Counted from the stretch's first letter, positions 22,475-31,642 are shown. The stretch is 64,000 nt of DNA from JANMEX01 sp041751995 (GCA_041751995.1 JBGSHY010000103.1:1-64000), one strand, 5' to 3'. The notes: a model not told the origin generated them from the sequence alone. Translations and numbers: made by a program.

Positions 22475-24246
22475 GATTCTGTTCCAGCAATGGCTGCGGC
22501 AAATTCCTTTGCCGAGAAGGGTTCTAGATCGGCGACCTGCTCGCCGACGCCGATGAAATAGACCGGCAATTTGTGTTTGGCAGCGATGCCGACAAGAATG
22601 CCGCCGCGCGCTGTGCCATCGAGCTTGGTCATCACCAGCCCGTTGACGCCTGCGATATTGCGGAAAATCTCGACCTGATTGAGCGCATTCTGACCGGTGG
22701 TCGCATCGAGCGTCTGCAGCACGGTGTGCGGCGCATCAGGATCAAGTTTGCCGAGCACCCGCACGATCTTGGCCAGCTCATCCATCAGCTCGGTGCGGTT
22801 CTGCAGGCGGCCGGCGGTGTCAATGATCAAAACATCCGCACCGGCTTCCTTGGCCTTTTCAAACGCATCGTAGGCAAGACCCGCGGCATCCGCGCCGATC
22901 TTGTTGGACACAACCGGCGAGCCGGTGCGCTGGCCCCAGATATGCAGTTGCTCGATCGCCGCCGCGCGGAACGTGTCGCCCGCCGCCAGCCAGACATTGA
23001 GTTTGGCCTCGCGCAGTTTTGCCGCCAGCTTGCCGATCGTGGTGGTCTTGCCGGTACCGTTGACGCCGACGACCAGAATGACATGTGGCTTGTGCGAAAG
23101 GTCCAGCTCCAGCGGCTTGGCGACCGGCGCAAGCACCTTTTCGATCTCGGAGCGCATCACGCTGCGCACTTCTTCGTCCGACACATCCTTGCCGAAGCGG
23201 CCGGACGCCAGCGTGTCGGTGATGCGGATCGCCGTTTCCATGCCAAGGTCGGCACGGATCAGCACATCTTCCAGTTCCTGAAGCGTGTCTTCATCAAGCT
23301 TGCGCTTCAGGAAAATGCCGGTGATCGAGGAAGACAACTCCTTGGACGAGCGTGACAGACCGCGCTTCAGCCGTTGGAACCAGGACAGCTTTTCCTCCGG
23401 TTCCGGCGGAGGCGGCGTATCTTCCATACTGCCGATATAGACTTTGCCCTCGCTGGAGGAGACCGGAATGTCAGCGGCAACGAGCTGCACTGCCTCACTT
23501 GAAGTATCAGGCTCGGCAAGCTCCGCCTCACTTGAAACGTGAGGTTCGGCAAGTTCTGCCTCACTTGAAGCATAAGGCTCGGCAAGCTCTGCCTCACCGG
23601 CAAACCCGCCATCGGAGCCAACCGGTTCCTGCGCCAGTTCGGTCGGCTGTTCATTCGCAGCAGCACCCGGAGCCGAACCTTCAAGGCTCGGCATCGGCTG
23701 CGGGTGGCCGGGTTCCGGCTCGGACGATTCGTCGAGCGGTTCGGGCGTGTCGATGTGCGCCAAGCCGTTGTCGGCGGTTTCCGGTGTCGGCTGATAAACG
23801 CCATCCGGCGCAAAGCTTTCGTCCGACCGCGCCTCAGCGGTCATTTCAGCGGGCGTTTGTTCCGGTTTGGCCGTGACCGGTTTTTCAGCGACGGACTTTG
23901 GTGCAGGGGCTTTTTTGACCGGTGCCAGTTTTGCCTTGGCCGCGGGTTCTGGCTCTTCAGGCGCTGCAACAGCCTCAGCAGCCTGTTCTGGTTCGGAAGG
24001 TTCTATGACCTCCGGTTCCGCAGGCTGCGCGACGACAGCCGGCGTTCCAGTTTCTTGTGGAGCGGCAGGCCCGGGAACCAATTCCGGCAGGACTTCCGCC
24101 TCAACGGGGAGTGTTTCGGCAGGAGGTTCCTGAAGCATGGCTTCCGGCGTCGGCAGCGCGCCGGTCTGTTGCGGCGCCTCCTCGACGGTTTCCTGAACCT
24201 CTTTCTTGCCGAAAGAGAATATCTTCTTGATAAAGCCGAATGCCAT
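22471..24246 (-). CDS. ftsY: Signal recognition particle receptor FtsY
   Basis: A GTPase that receives SRP-ribosome complexes at the inner membrane. The 591-residue form has a long acidic, alanine- and proline-rich N-terminal A domain (about 1-275), then the N domain (helical, FKRGLSRSSKEL), then the G domain: GVNGTGKTTTIGKLA (about 392-406), DTAGRLQN (about 477) and TKLDGTARGG (about 543). The A domain holds three 11-residue repeats (see 23492-23597). Length is above the usual 450-530 because of this domain. It is linked to mtaB upstream and sepA downstream. Confidence 0.96.
   Translation of the reverse strand: MAFGFIKKIFSFGKKEVQETVEEAPQQTGALPTPEAMLQEPPAETLPVEAEVLPELVPGPAAPQETGTPAVVAQPAEPEVIEPSEPEQAAEAVAAPEEPEPAAKAKLAPVKKAPAPKSVAEKPVTAKPEQTPAEMTAEARSDESFAPDGVYQPTPETADNGLAHIDTPEPLDESSEPEPGHPQPMPSLEGSAPGAAANEQPTELAQEPVGSDGGFAGEAELAEPYASSEAELAEPHVSSEAELAEPDTSSEAVQLVAADIPVSSSEGKVYIGSMEDTPPPPEPEEKLSWFQRLKRGLSRSSKELSSSITGIFLKRKLDEDTLQELEDVLIRADLGMETAIRITDTLASGRFGKDVSDEEVRSVMRSEIEKVLAPVAKPLELDLSHKPHVILVVGVNGTGKTTTIGKLAAKLREAKLNVWLAAGDTFRAAAIEQLHIWGQRTGSPVVSNKIGADAAGLAYDAFEKAKEAGADVLIIDTAGRLQNRTELMDELAKIVRVLGKLDPDAPHTVLQTLDATTGQNALNQVEIFRNIAGVNGLVMTKLDGTARGGILVGIAAKHKLPVYFIGVGEQVADLEPFSAKEFAAAIAGTES
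23492..23597 (-). repeat. 33-bp in-frame tandem repeat in the ftsY acidic domain
   Basis: Three 33-bp units start at 23492, 23525 and 23558, with a partial fourth unit at 23591. Each begins GCCTCACTTGAA on the plus strand and contains GGCAAG. On the protein they read SSEAELAEP with a two-residue variable linker. Unit size is a multiple of three, so copy changes keep frame. Confidence 0.85.
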
Positions 24247-24249
24247 GCG

Positions 24250-25536
24250 TCAGGCCGCCTGTCTGGTCACTTTTGTGCCGGTCAGCATGGACCCGTCGTG
24301 ACCGTGAATGTCAACCTCGACAACTGTCCCCGCCTCACCGCCATCAAGCCGGACCAGTGTGAAGCTCTCCGTCCGCCCGATGCCGGGCTTTTCGACCAGC
24401 ACCTTTTGCCGCGTGCCGGAGATGGCGGCCAGATGGCGCACATAGGCGGCGTCACCCTTGGCTCGAAGGCGAGCAGCCCGCGCCTTGATCAGCGCCCGGT
24501 CCAGCTGCGGCATCTTGGCGGCAGGCGTGCCCTCGCGCGGCGAAAACGGAAACACATGCAGATTGGTCAGCCCGCACTCATCGACAATCCGCAGCGAATT
24601 TTCAAACATTTCGTCGCTCTCGGTCGGGAACCCGGCAATAATGTCGGCACCGAACACGATATCCGGACGGCGCGCGCGCATATCCTCGCAAAACCGGATC
24701 GAGTCTTCTCTGGAATGCCGGCGTTTCATCCGCTTCAAGATCATGTTATCGCCCGACTGCAGTGACAAATGCAGGTGCGGCATCAACCTGGCCTCGGAAC
24801 TGATCACCTCGATCAAGGCGTCATCGGCCTCAATGGAATCGATCGACGACAGCCGCAGCCGCTCCAGCGCCGGAACCGATTTCAGGATTGACTGCACGAG
24901 CCTGCCAAGCGACGGCTGACCCGGCAAATCCGGCCCGTAAGAGGTCAAATCAACGCCCGAAAGCACCACTTCTCGGTAGCCATTGTCTGACAGCCGCCGG
25001 ATCTGATCAACCACCGCGCCCATTGGCACCGAACGCGAATTGCCGCGCCCGAACGGGATGATGCAGAAGGTGCAGCGGTGGTCACAGCCGTTCTGCACCT
25101 GCACGAAGGCGCGGGCGCGTCCCTCCAGCGCATCGACCATGTGCGATGCGGTTTCGGCAACGCTCATGATGTCGTTGACGCGCACCTTTTCAAAATCGTT
25201 TACGCCGAAATCCGGCAGGGCGCGGTAGGAATGGCTTTTCAGCTTTTCCTCGTTGCCAAGCACCAGATCGACTTCCTCCATGGCGGCAAACTTCTGCGGA
25301 TCAGTCTGCGCCGCGCAGCCGGTGACGATGATGCGGGCATTCGGATTGTCGCGCCGCGCCTTGCGGATGGCTTGGCTTGCCTGCCGCACGGCTTCTCCGG
25401 TGACGGCGCAGGTGTTGACAATCACCGCCCCGCCGTCGAGTTCGTCCAGACCGGCCGCTTTCGCCTCGCGGCGGATGACTTCCGACTCGTAGGTATTGAG
25501 CCGGCAGCCGAAGGTGAGGATTTCAACGCCGCTCAT
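24250..25536 (-). CDS. mtaB: tRNA (N6-threonylcarbamoyladenosine(37)-C2)-methylthiotransferase MtaB
   Basis: Radical-SAM enzyme that converts t6A37 to ms2t6A in ANN-decoding tRNAs. The 428-residue product has the N-terminal MTTase domain beginning VEILTFGCRLNTYESEV, the second and third cluster cysteines in VNTCAVTGE and VTGCAAQTD, and the radical-SAM triad CDHRCTFC (about residues 150-157). The C-terminal TRAM-like strand segment includes VLVEKPGIGRTESFTLV. The ORF overlaps dapF by four bases and precedes ftsY, a normal alphaproteobacterial order. Confidence 0.94.
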   Translation of the reverse strand: MSGVEILTFGCRLNTYESEVIRREAKAAGLDELDGGAVIVNTCAVTGEAVRQASQAIRKARRDNPNARIIVTGCAAQTDPQKFAAMEEVDLVLGNEEKLKSHSYRALPDFGVNDFEKVRVNDIMSVAETASHMVDALEGRARAFVQVQNGCDHRCTFCIIPFGRGNSRSVPMGAVVDQIRRLSDNGYREVVLSGVDLTSYGPDLPGQPSLGRLVQSILKSVPALERLRLSSIDSIEADDALIEVISSEARLMPHLHLSLQSGDNMILKRMKRRHSREDSIRFCEDMRARRPDIVFGADIIAGFPTESDEMFENSLRIVDECGLTNLHVFPFSPREGTPAAKMPQLDRALIKARAARLRAKGDAAYVRHLAAISGTRQKVLVEKPGIGRTESFTLVRLDGGEAGTVVEVDIHGHDGSMLTGTKVTRQAA

Positions 25537-26420
25537 GCCGCGCCGGCCGTTTCGTCAAGGCGGATGAACGCACCGGATTCAGGGTCAAGCTTGCCGGCAA
25601 ATTCCCACTCCGCCGGGCCGGTCATGATGACGTGATCATCTTCGCGCCATTCAATCTGCAATGGCCCGCCGGGAACGGTGACTGTCACAGTGCGCCCGGT
25701 GCGCCGCGTGCGGGCGGCGGAAACGGCAGTGGCGCAAGCGGCGGAACCGCAAGCGAGCGTCAGCCCCGCGCCGCGCTCCCAGGTGCGCATGATGATGGTT
25801 TCGCGCGAAGTGACCTGCGCAATCGTGATGTTGGCCCGTTCGGGAAACAGCGGATGGTTTTCCAGAAGCGGGCCGAAGCGGGCAAGATCATACGACCAGA
25901 CATCCTGATCCACCCAGAATATCGCATGTGGATTGCCCATGTTGGCGACACTTGGCGAATGCAGGACCGGCGCGCCAAGCGGCCCGATTTCCAATTCGAT
26001 ATAGCGCGTGTCGCCAAACTCTTCCGACAGCGGAATGTCTTGCCAGCCGAACTTCGGCACACCCATGTCCACCGAGATCAGCCCGTCGTCATGCTCGTCG
26101 GCCTGCAAAATTCCAGCGATGGTCTCGAACGTGAATGCCTTGCGCCCGGTCTCGGCGCTGAGCGCCTGCACGACGCAGCGCGTGCCATTCCCGCAGGCCT
26201 GCGCCTGGCTGCCGTCGCTGTTGATGATCTCGATATAGGCGTCCGTTCCCGGCGTCTTCGGATCATGGATCGCCATGATCTGGTCGAATCTGGTCATCGG
26301 GTCGGCGTTGAGCGCCACGGCCGCTTGCGGCGTGACACGGTTCTTCTTCCCGCGCATGTCGGCGACAATGATGGCGTTGCCGAGCCCGTTCATCTTGGCG
26401 AAATCAACGTCGAGGGTCAT
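25533..26420 (-). CDS. dapF: Diaminopimelate epimerase DapF
   Basis: Isomerises LL- to meso-diaminopimelate for lysine and peptidoglycan synthesis. The catalytic cysteines sit in QAQACGNGTRCVV (about residue 77) and LTLACGSAACAT (about 223), and FAKMNGLGNAIIVADMRG is the N-terminal signature. From ATG 26420 the product is 295 residues. Six extra residues would come from the ATG at 26438; the shorter start fits known relatives. It overlaps mtaB by four bases and is separated from asd by a terminator hairpin. Confidence 0.94.
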   Translation of the reverse strand: MTLDVDFAKMNGLGNAIIVADMRGKKNRVTPQAAVALNADPMTRFDQIMAIHDPKTPGTDAYIEIINSDGSQAQACGNGTRCVVQALSAETGRKAFTFETIAGILQADEHDDGLISVDMGVPKFGWQDIPLSEEFGDTRYIELEIGPLGAPVLHSPSVANMGNPHAIFWVDQDVWSYDLARFGPLLENHPLFPERANITIAQVTSRETIIMRTWERGAGLTLACGSAACATAVSAARTRRTGRTVTVTVPGGPLQIEWREDDHVIMTGPAEWEFAGKLDPESGAFIRLDETAGAA

Positions 26421-26482
26421 GTCCGCGCCTGTTTCCATTTGCCGTTATATGGCGGATCGAAGTGCAAATTGCCAGTTACAAC

Positions 26483-26508
26483 AAAGCCCGGCACTGCTGC
26501 CGGGCTTT
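26483..26508 (-). terminator. Intrinsic terminator after asd
   Basis: AAAGCCCGGC (26483-26492) pairs with GCCGGGCTTT (26499-26508). It lies after asd and before dapF on the minus strand; the minus-side T-rich tail is short. Confidence 0.65.
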
Positions 26509-26537
26509 GGGAAGAAATCCTTGGCAGCGATAATGCG

Positions 26538-27584
26538 TCAAGCCGCCTTTTTCGCCTTCGGCGCGATCAGGCCCTTGGCAACCAGCAATTCGGCGATCTG
26601 GATGGCGTTGAGCGCCGCGCCTTTGCGTAGATTGTCGGAAACCACCCAGATGTTGAGGCCGTTTTCGACCGTTGCATCTTCGCGGATGCGGGAAATGTAG
26701 GTGGCGTCTTCACCGGCGCATTCAAGCGGGGTGATGTAGCCGCCGTTTTCCAGCTTGTCGACAACCAGGCAGCCCGGTGCATTGCGCAGCAATTCACGCG
26801 CTTCATCGGCGGAAATCGGGTTTTCAAACTCGATGTTGATCGCTTCCGAATGGCCGATGAACACCGGCACGCGCACGCAGGTCGCCGTCACCTTGATCTT
26901 CGGGTCGAGCATCTTCTTGGTCTCGGCGACCATCTTCCACTCTTCCTTGGTGTAGCCGTCCTCCATGAACACATCGATGTGCGGGATGACGTTGAAGGCG
27001 ATGCGCTTGGTGAATTTCTTTGTTTCTACCGGATCAGCGACAAACACGGCGCGGGTTTGCTGGAACAGCTCATCCATGCCTTCCTTGCCTGCGCCTGACA
27101 CCGACTGGTAGGTCGAAACAACAATGCGTTTGATCTTGGCTGCGTCATGCAGCGGCTTGAGCGCCACCAGCATCTGCGCTGTCGAGCAATTCGGATTGGC
27201 GATGATGTTGCGGCGCTTGAAATTGGCGATGGCGTCCGGGTTGACCTCCGGCACGATCAGCGGCACATCCTGATCATAACGCCAGGCCGACGAGTTATCG
27301 ATGACAACGCAGCCCTTGGCGCCGATCTTCGGCGACCATTCCTTGGAGACGTTGCCGCCCGCTGACATCAGGCAGATATCCGTGTCGGAAAAGTCATAAT
27401 TTTCGAGCGCCTTGACCTTGAGAGTCCGGTCGCCGAACGACACTTCGGTGCCGATGCTGCGGCGCGAGGCCAGCGGCACCACTTCCGAAACCGGAAAGCC
27501 GCGTTCCTCGAGGATATTCAGCATTTCACGGCCCACATTGCCTGTGGCGCCTGCGATTGCGACCTTGAAACCTGCACTGTTCAT
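26538..27584 (-). CDS. asd: Aspartate-semialdehyde dehydrogenase
   Basis: Makes aspartate semialdehyde, the branch point to lysine, threonine and methionine. The 348-residue product begins FKVAIAGATGNVGREMLNILEERGFP, with the nucleotide loop GATGNVG. The catalytic cysteine is in IANPNCSTAQM (about residue 132), with TYQSVSGAG downstream. ATG 27584 is preferred; an in-frame ATG at 27596 has the AGG too close. Asd and dapF in a row place lysine/DAP genes together. Confidence 0.95.
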   Translation of the reverse strand: MNSAGFKVAIAGATGNVGREMLNILEERGFPVSEVVPLASRRSIGTEVSFGDRTLKVKALENYDFSDTDICLMSAGGNVSKEWSPKIGAKGCVVIDNSSAWRYDQDVPLIVPEVNPDAIANFKRRNIIANPNCSTAQMLVALKPLHDAAKIKRIVVSTYQSVSGAGKEGMDELFQQTRAVFVADPVETKKFTKRIAFNVIPHIDVFMEDGYTKEEWKMVAETKKMLDPKIKVTATCVRVPVFIGHSEAINIEFENPISADEARELLRNAPGCLVVDKLENGGYITPLECAGEDATYISRIREDATVENGLNIWVVSDNLRKGAALNAIQIAELLVAKGLIAPKAKKAA

Positions 27585-27689
27585 TCTGAAAATCATCCTG
27601 TTTTACTCCCCGCCTCGTCAAACCCGCTGGCCGTGTGCGGGCTTTTCTCTCCCCCGCCAGACCCGGGGGAGTTCGGGAAGGCCAGGGTG

Positions 27690-27803
27690 TCAGACCGTTT
27701 TGGTGGTCGTTTTGGCCGTGGTTTTGAGCGAAAAATGGCGAACCCGCCCGGCGGCGAAGGCCGGGACAAGCAGGGCAGCAATGGCAAAACCAAAACGGCG
27801 CAT
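27690..27803 (-). CDS. Possible 37-residue exported peptide (hypothetical)
   Basis: A short ORF with a good RBS (AAGGAAA eight bases before the ATG). It encodes MRRFGFAIAALLVPAFAAG, which looks like a signal sequence, followed by a basic, threonine-rich tail KTTAKTTTKTV. It lies alone between the asd start and the MHS transporter gene. Nothing else supports it, so it is offered as a candidate only. Confidence 0.35.
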   Translation of the reverse strand: MRRFGFAIAALLVPAFAAGRVRHFSLKTTAKTTTKTV

Positions 27804-28025
27804 GGCGGGTTTCCTTTTCGAGGCCGCTCATAACCGCTTTTTGAAAAGAGTCAACCGCGCGCCCATGTCGCAGGGTGATTAGACGAAAGTCATGAGTCCA
27901 AAGCATCGCTGCCCTCAAGGACTGTTTTCTGTCATTTCTGTCCCAAACAGGCACGGCTGCAGGAGGACTTTGCAGTCTGTCCGTTTTGACAATCAACCAA
28001 GCCTTTTTCGGGGAGGACTTACGAA
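27804..28025. other. Intergenic leader of the MHS transporter gene, no gene seen
   Basis: I see no credible ORF or RNA gene. GGAGGACTT occurs twice, near 27961 and near 28013; the second serves as RBS for ATG 28026. A TTGACA-like box occurs near 27987 but no matching -10 was found. Confidence 0.5.
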
Positions 28026-29915
28026 ATGGCAACTGTGGCTCAAGCCGCCCGCACCGGTGGCATGACGCGAGAGGAAAAGAAGGTTATCTTCGCTTCTTCG
28101 CTCGGCACCGTCTTTGAATGGTATGACTTCTATCTTTACGGATCACTGGCAGCGTTCATCGGCGCGGCGTTCTTCTCACAGTATCCGGAAGCAACCCGCA
28201 ACATTTTCGCGCTGCTCGCATTTGCCGCCGGCTTCCTGGTTCGCCCGTTCGGCGCACTGGTGTTCGGCCGTCTCGGCGACTTGATCGGCCGCAAATACAC
28301 ATTCCTCGTCACCATCGTCATCATGGGTCTGTCGACGTTCCTCGTCGGTCTGCTCCCGGGTGCGGCCACCATCGGCATCATGGCTCCGATCATCCTGATC
28401 GGCCTGCGCATGCTGCAGGGTCTGGCGCTCGGCGGTGAATATGGCGGTGCGGCAACCTACGTTGCCGAACATTCGCCGGCTGGCAAACGCGGCTACTACA
28501 CCGCATGGATCCAGACCACGGCAACACTCGGCCTGTTCCTGTCACTGGTCGTCATTCTGGGCATCCAGACCTATCTCGGCAAGGAAGCCTTTGCCGCCTG
28601 GGGCTGGCGCGTTCCGTTCCTGCTTTCAGCCATTTTGCTTGCCGTATCCGTCTGGATCCGTCTGCAGATGAATGAATCGCCGGTCTTCCAGAAGATGAAG
28701 GAAGAAGGAAAGACCTCCAAGGCGCCGCTATCGGAAGCATTCGGCCAGTGGAAAAACGCCAAGATCGCCATTCTGGCCCTTCTCGGCGCAACCGCCGGTC
28801 AGGCTGTCGTCTGGTACACCGGCCAGTTCTACGCCTTGTTCTTCCTGCAGAACGTTCTGAAGGTTGACGCGCAGGCCACCAACCTGATGGTTGCGGCATC
28901 GCTGATCCTCGGCACCGGCTTCTTCGTCGTGTTCGGCTGGCTGTCGGACAAGATTGGCCGCAAGCCGATCATCATGGCAGGCCTTGCGCTTGCCATCCTG
29001 ACCTACTTCCCGCTGTTCAAGGCATTGACGCAGGCCGCCAATCCGGCGCTCTACAATGCCCAGACCAACGTCACCGCAACCGTGACTGCCGATCCGAAGG
29101 ACTGTAACTTCCAGTTCAACCCGACCGGCACTGCGAAGTTCACCACTTCGTGTGACATCGCAACAGCCTTCCTGACCCGCAACTCGGTCCCCTACAAGAC
29201 TGTTGACGGCCCCGCAGGTGTACCGGCTTCAATCGAAATCGCTGGCGTCAAGGTTGACAGCTACGATGCGATCGCTGCTGGCGACAAGGCAGCTGCCATG
29301 AAGGGCACGTTCGAAAAGGGCGTAAACCTTGCCATGCAGAAGGGCGGCTACCCGCTTGTCCGCGCTGCTTCCAAGGTTGCTGATGCCAAGTTGGCTGGCT
29401 TTGCTGAAAAGAACCCGGAGCTCGCACTTGACGTTGCTGCCATCCAGGCTGGCGAAAAGACGATGATGCCGGTTGCTGACGCCGTCAAGGCCAAGCTGCT
29501 GACTGAAGACGAAGCCAAGGCCGTGACCACCCCGGAAGTTGCGGTTTACTCCGTACCGAACTCGGGCGGCTTCACGATGGTGGCCAAGCCTGAAGAAGTC
29601 AGCTGGTCGAAAATCATCGGCATCCTGACAATCCTCGTCATTTACGTGACGATGGTTTACGGCCCGATTGCTGCATGGCTCGTGGAAATGTTCCCGACCC
29701 GCATCCGCTACTCCGGCATGTCGCTGCCTTACCATATCGGCAACGGCTGGTTCGGCGGCTTGCTCCCGGCAACCGCGTTCGCCATGAGCGCTGCCAAGGG
29801 CGACATCTACTACGGTCTCTGGTACCCGATCGTGATCGCTGCCATGACCCTCGTGATCGGCCTGCTGTTCGTTCCGGACAACAAGCGCAACCACGAACTC
29901 AAGGACATGGATTGA
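28026..29915 (+). CDS. MHS-family MFS transporter with a ~190-residue periplasmic insert
   Basis: A 629-residue proton-coupled symporter of the metabolite:H+ symporter group. The N-terminal GTVFEWYDFYLYGSLAAFIG (about residues 26-45), GRLGDLIGRKYTF and GLALGGEYGGAATYVAEHSP are strong MHS signatures, and the second half has GWLSDKIGRKPI and FPTRIRYSGMSLPYHIGNG. Between helix nine or so and the next helix lies an extra soluble segment, about residues 340-525, holding two cysteines (DCNFQF, TSCDI) that may form a disulfide. Substrate is likely a carboxylate or betaine, but unknown. The insert uses more GCT codons than its flanks. Confidence 0.88.
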   Translation: MATVAQAARTGGMTREEKKVIFASSLGTVFEWYDFYLYGSLAAFIGAAFFSQYPEATRNIFALLAFAAGFLVRPFGALVFGRLGDLIGRKYTFLVTIVIMGLSTFLVGLLPGAATIGIMAPIILIGLRMLQGLALGGEYGGAATYVAEHSPAGKRGYYTAWIQTTATLGLFLSLVVILGIQTYLGKEAFAAWGWRVPFLLSAILLAVSVWIRLQMNESPVFQKMKEEGKTSKAPLSEAFGQWKNAKIAILALLGATAGQAVVWYTGQFYALFFLQNVLKVDAQATNLMVAASLILGTGFFVVFGWLSDKIGRKPIIMAGLALAILTYFPLFKALTQAANPALYNAQTNVTATVTADPKDCNFQFNPTGTAKFTTSCDIATAFLTRNSVPYKTVDGPAGVPASIEIAGVKVDSYDAIAAGDKAAAMKGTFEKGVNLAMQKGGYPLVRAASKVADAKLAGFAEKNPELALDVAAIQAGEKTMMPVADAVKAKLLTEDEAKAVTTPEVAVYSVPNSGGFTMVAKPEEVSWSKIIGILTILVIYVTMVYGPIAAWLVEMFPTRIRYSGMSLPYHIGNGWFGGLLPATAFAMSAAKGDIYYGLWYPIVIAAMTLVIGLLFVPDNKRNHELKDMD

Positions 29916-29964
29916 TCCTGTCGTTGACTTGAACTGATCCGGCCCTCCAGATCAGTTCACCCGG

Positions 29965-29997
29965 CCCGGCGCTTTCACCAGCGCCGGGCTTTTTTTT
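29965..29997 (+). terminator. Strong intrinsic terminator after the MHS transporter
   Basis: CCCGGCGC (29965-29972) pairs with GCGCCGGG (29981-29988), followed by an eight-T run. Confidence 0.88.
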
Positions 29998-30023
29998 GCC
30001 AGAAATGGCGCTAGTCTGATGCC

Positions 30024-30464
30024 ATGAAAACTTGTGCCAAACTTGCAACCATCGTCTTCCTCGTCACGAATTCCTGGGCTTCGGCGCAGGATCTGAAGCG
30101 CAACGGACGTGAGATGGACGGGATCGAATTGTCAGCGACATTTCCCGGCATGACCATGGTTGGCAATTACGGCAATGGCGTCAAATTCACCGAAACCTAT
30201 CTTGCCGACGGCTCTGTCGCCTATTCGGACGATCAGGGCAGCGACCGCGGCCATTGGTTCGTGCGCGGCAGGCTGTTCTGCACATTTTATGAAGCTTCTG
30301 ACGGAGCCTGCTTTTCGGTGAGAAAGAGCGGCGACAATTGCTACGAATATTTCACCCAGGAGGAGGAAGACGGCTCCATCCACGTGGATGCCGGCGCGTG
30401 GAATTCTGTTGGCTGGGATCAGAACAAGCAGTCCAGCTGCGATCTGGCCGACAAAACGTCGTGA
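30024..30464 (+). CDS. Hypothetical secreted cysteine-rich protein
   Basis: I do not recognise the family with certainty. The 146-residue product has a signal peptide (MKTCAKLATIVFLVTNSWASA, cut about residue 21). The mature part contains TYLADGSVAYSD, DRGHWFVRGRLFCTFYE, ACFSVRKSGDNCYEYFT and ends SCDLADKTS. Four cysteines in the mature part suggest disulfides in the periplasm. The FCTFYE/NCYEYF pattern recalls small DUF995-type exported proteins. The gene is alone, followed by the leuB terminator. Confidence 0.7.
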   Translation: MKTCAKLATIVFLVTNSWASAQDLKRNGREMDGIELSATFPGMTMVGNYGNGVKFTETYLADGSVAYSDDQGSDRGHWFVRGRLFCTFYEASDGACFSVRKSGDNCYEYFTQEEEDGSIHVDAGAWNSVGWDQNKQSSCDLADKTS

Positions 30465-30484
30465 GGAACCGGCACAAAAGAAAA

Positions 30485-30506
30485 AGCGCACCCGGATGGA
30501 TGCGCT
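30485..30506 (-). terminator. Intrinsic terminator of leuB (minus strand)
   Basis: AGCGCA (30485-30490) pairs with TGCGCT (30501-30506); the minus-strand continuation is T-rich (TTTTTCTTTT). Confidence 0.65.
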
Positions 30507-30529
30507 CTTTGCGATTTGAAGCTGTGAAA

Positions 30530-31642
30530 TCAGGCAGACAGCGCCTTGAACTGGTCAAGGATCGCCTTGCCCATCTCAACGGTCGTGACCTGCTTCATGC
30601 CGTCTGACATGATGTCGCCGGTGCGCAGGCCCTGTTCGAGAACATCGGAAATCGCCTTTTCGAGGCGGTCAGCCTCCGTGACCATGTTGAACGAATAGCG
30701 CAGGCACATCGCAAACGAAGCGATCATCGCGATCGGGTTGGCGATGCCCTTGCCCGCAATGTCCGGGGCCGAGCCGTGCACAGGTTCATACAGAGCTTTG
30801 CGCTTGCCGGTCTTGGCATCTGGCGCGCCAAGCGAAGCCGACGGCAGCATGCCGAGCGAGCCTGTCAACATGGCGGCGACGTCAGATAACATGTCGCCGA
30901 ACAGATTGTCGGTGACAATGACGTCAAACTGTTTGGGCCAGCGCACCAGCTGCATGCCGCCCGCGTCCGCCAACATGTGCTCCAGCTGAACATCAGGATA
31001 TTTTGCCTTGTGCGTAGCCGTCACCACCTCGTTCCAGAGCACGCCGGACTTCATCACATTGCGCTTTTCCATCGAGCAGACGCGGTTGCCGCGCGTGCGG
31101 GCGAGCTCGAACGCTACCGAGGCAATGCGCTCGATTTCGTAGGTGTCATAGACCTGTGTGTCGATGCCGCGTTTCTGGCCGTTGCCAAGATCAATGATCT
31201 CCTTCGGCTCGCCGAAATAAACACCGCCGGTGAGTTCGCGCACGATCAGGATGTCGAGCCCTTCGACCACTTCCGGCTTCAGCGACGAAGACGCAGCCAG
31301 CGCCGGGTAGCAGATCGCCGGGCGCAGGTTTGCAAACAGCTGCATGTCCTTGCGCAAGCGCAGCAGTCCTGCTTCCGGGCGCACATCGTAAGGCACCTTG
31401 TCCCACTTCGGCCCGCCGACCGCGCCGAACAGCACCGCATCGGCTGCCATCGCCTTAGCCATATCGGCTTCCGAGATCGCAACGCCGTGGGCGTCGAACG
31501 CGCAGCCGCCGACAAGACCTTCGTCGTTCACAAAGCCTGCGTCCATGGATTCGTTCATATAGGTGATGATGTGGCGGACTTCGCCCATGGCTTCCGGGCC
31601 GATGCCGTCACCGGGCAGGAGGAAAAGACTGCGCTTGGTCAT
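30530..31642 (-). CDS. leuB: 3-isopropylmalate dehydrogenase
   Basis: NAD-dependent oxidative decarboxylation of 3-isopropylmalate in leucine synthesis. The 370-residue product starts KRSLFLLPGDGIGPEAMGEV. Substrate and metal sites are seen in ERIASVAFELARTRGNRV, the segment DVQLEHMLADAGGMQLVRWP, and DNLFGDMLSDVAAMLTGSLGMLPSASLG. The long open frame reaches 31813, but ATG 31642 gives the standard N-terminus. leuD lies 3.9 kb away on the same strand, so the pathway genes are dispersed. Confidence 0.96.
   Translation of the reverse strand: MTKRSLFLLPGDGIGPEAMGEVRHIITYMNESMDAGFVNDEGLVGGCAFDAHGVAISEADMAKAMAADAVLFGAVGGPKWDKVPYDVRPEAGLLRLRKDMQLFANLRPAICYPALAASSSLKPEVVEGLDILIVRELTGGVYFGEPKEIIDLGNGQKRGIDTQVYDTYEIERIASVAFELARTRGNRVCSMEKRNVMKSGVLWNEVVTATHKAKYPDVQLEHMLADAGGMQLVRWPKQFDVIVTDNLFGDMLSDVAAMLTGSLGMLPSASLGAPDAKTGKRKALYEPVHGSAPDIAGKGIANPIAMIASFAMCLRYSFNMVTEADRLEKAISDVLEQGLRTGDIMSDGMKQVTTVEMGKAILDQFKALSA

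Noticed and set aside
23492..23597. CRISPR-like regular repeats
   Set aside because: 33-bp units are contiguous without spacers and in frame with ftsY.
23704..24765. 353-codon ORF antisense to ftsY and mtaB
   Set aside because: Phe/Arg/Gly-rich shadow of the acidic ftsY repeat domain.
25632..26630. 332-codon ORF antisense to dapF and the end of asd
   Set aside because: It spans a terminator hairpin and two real genes on the other strand.
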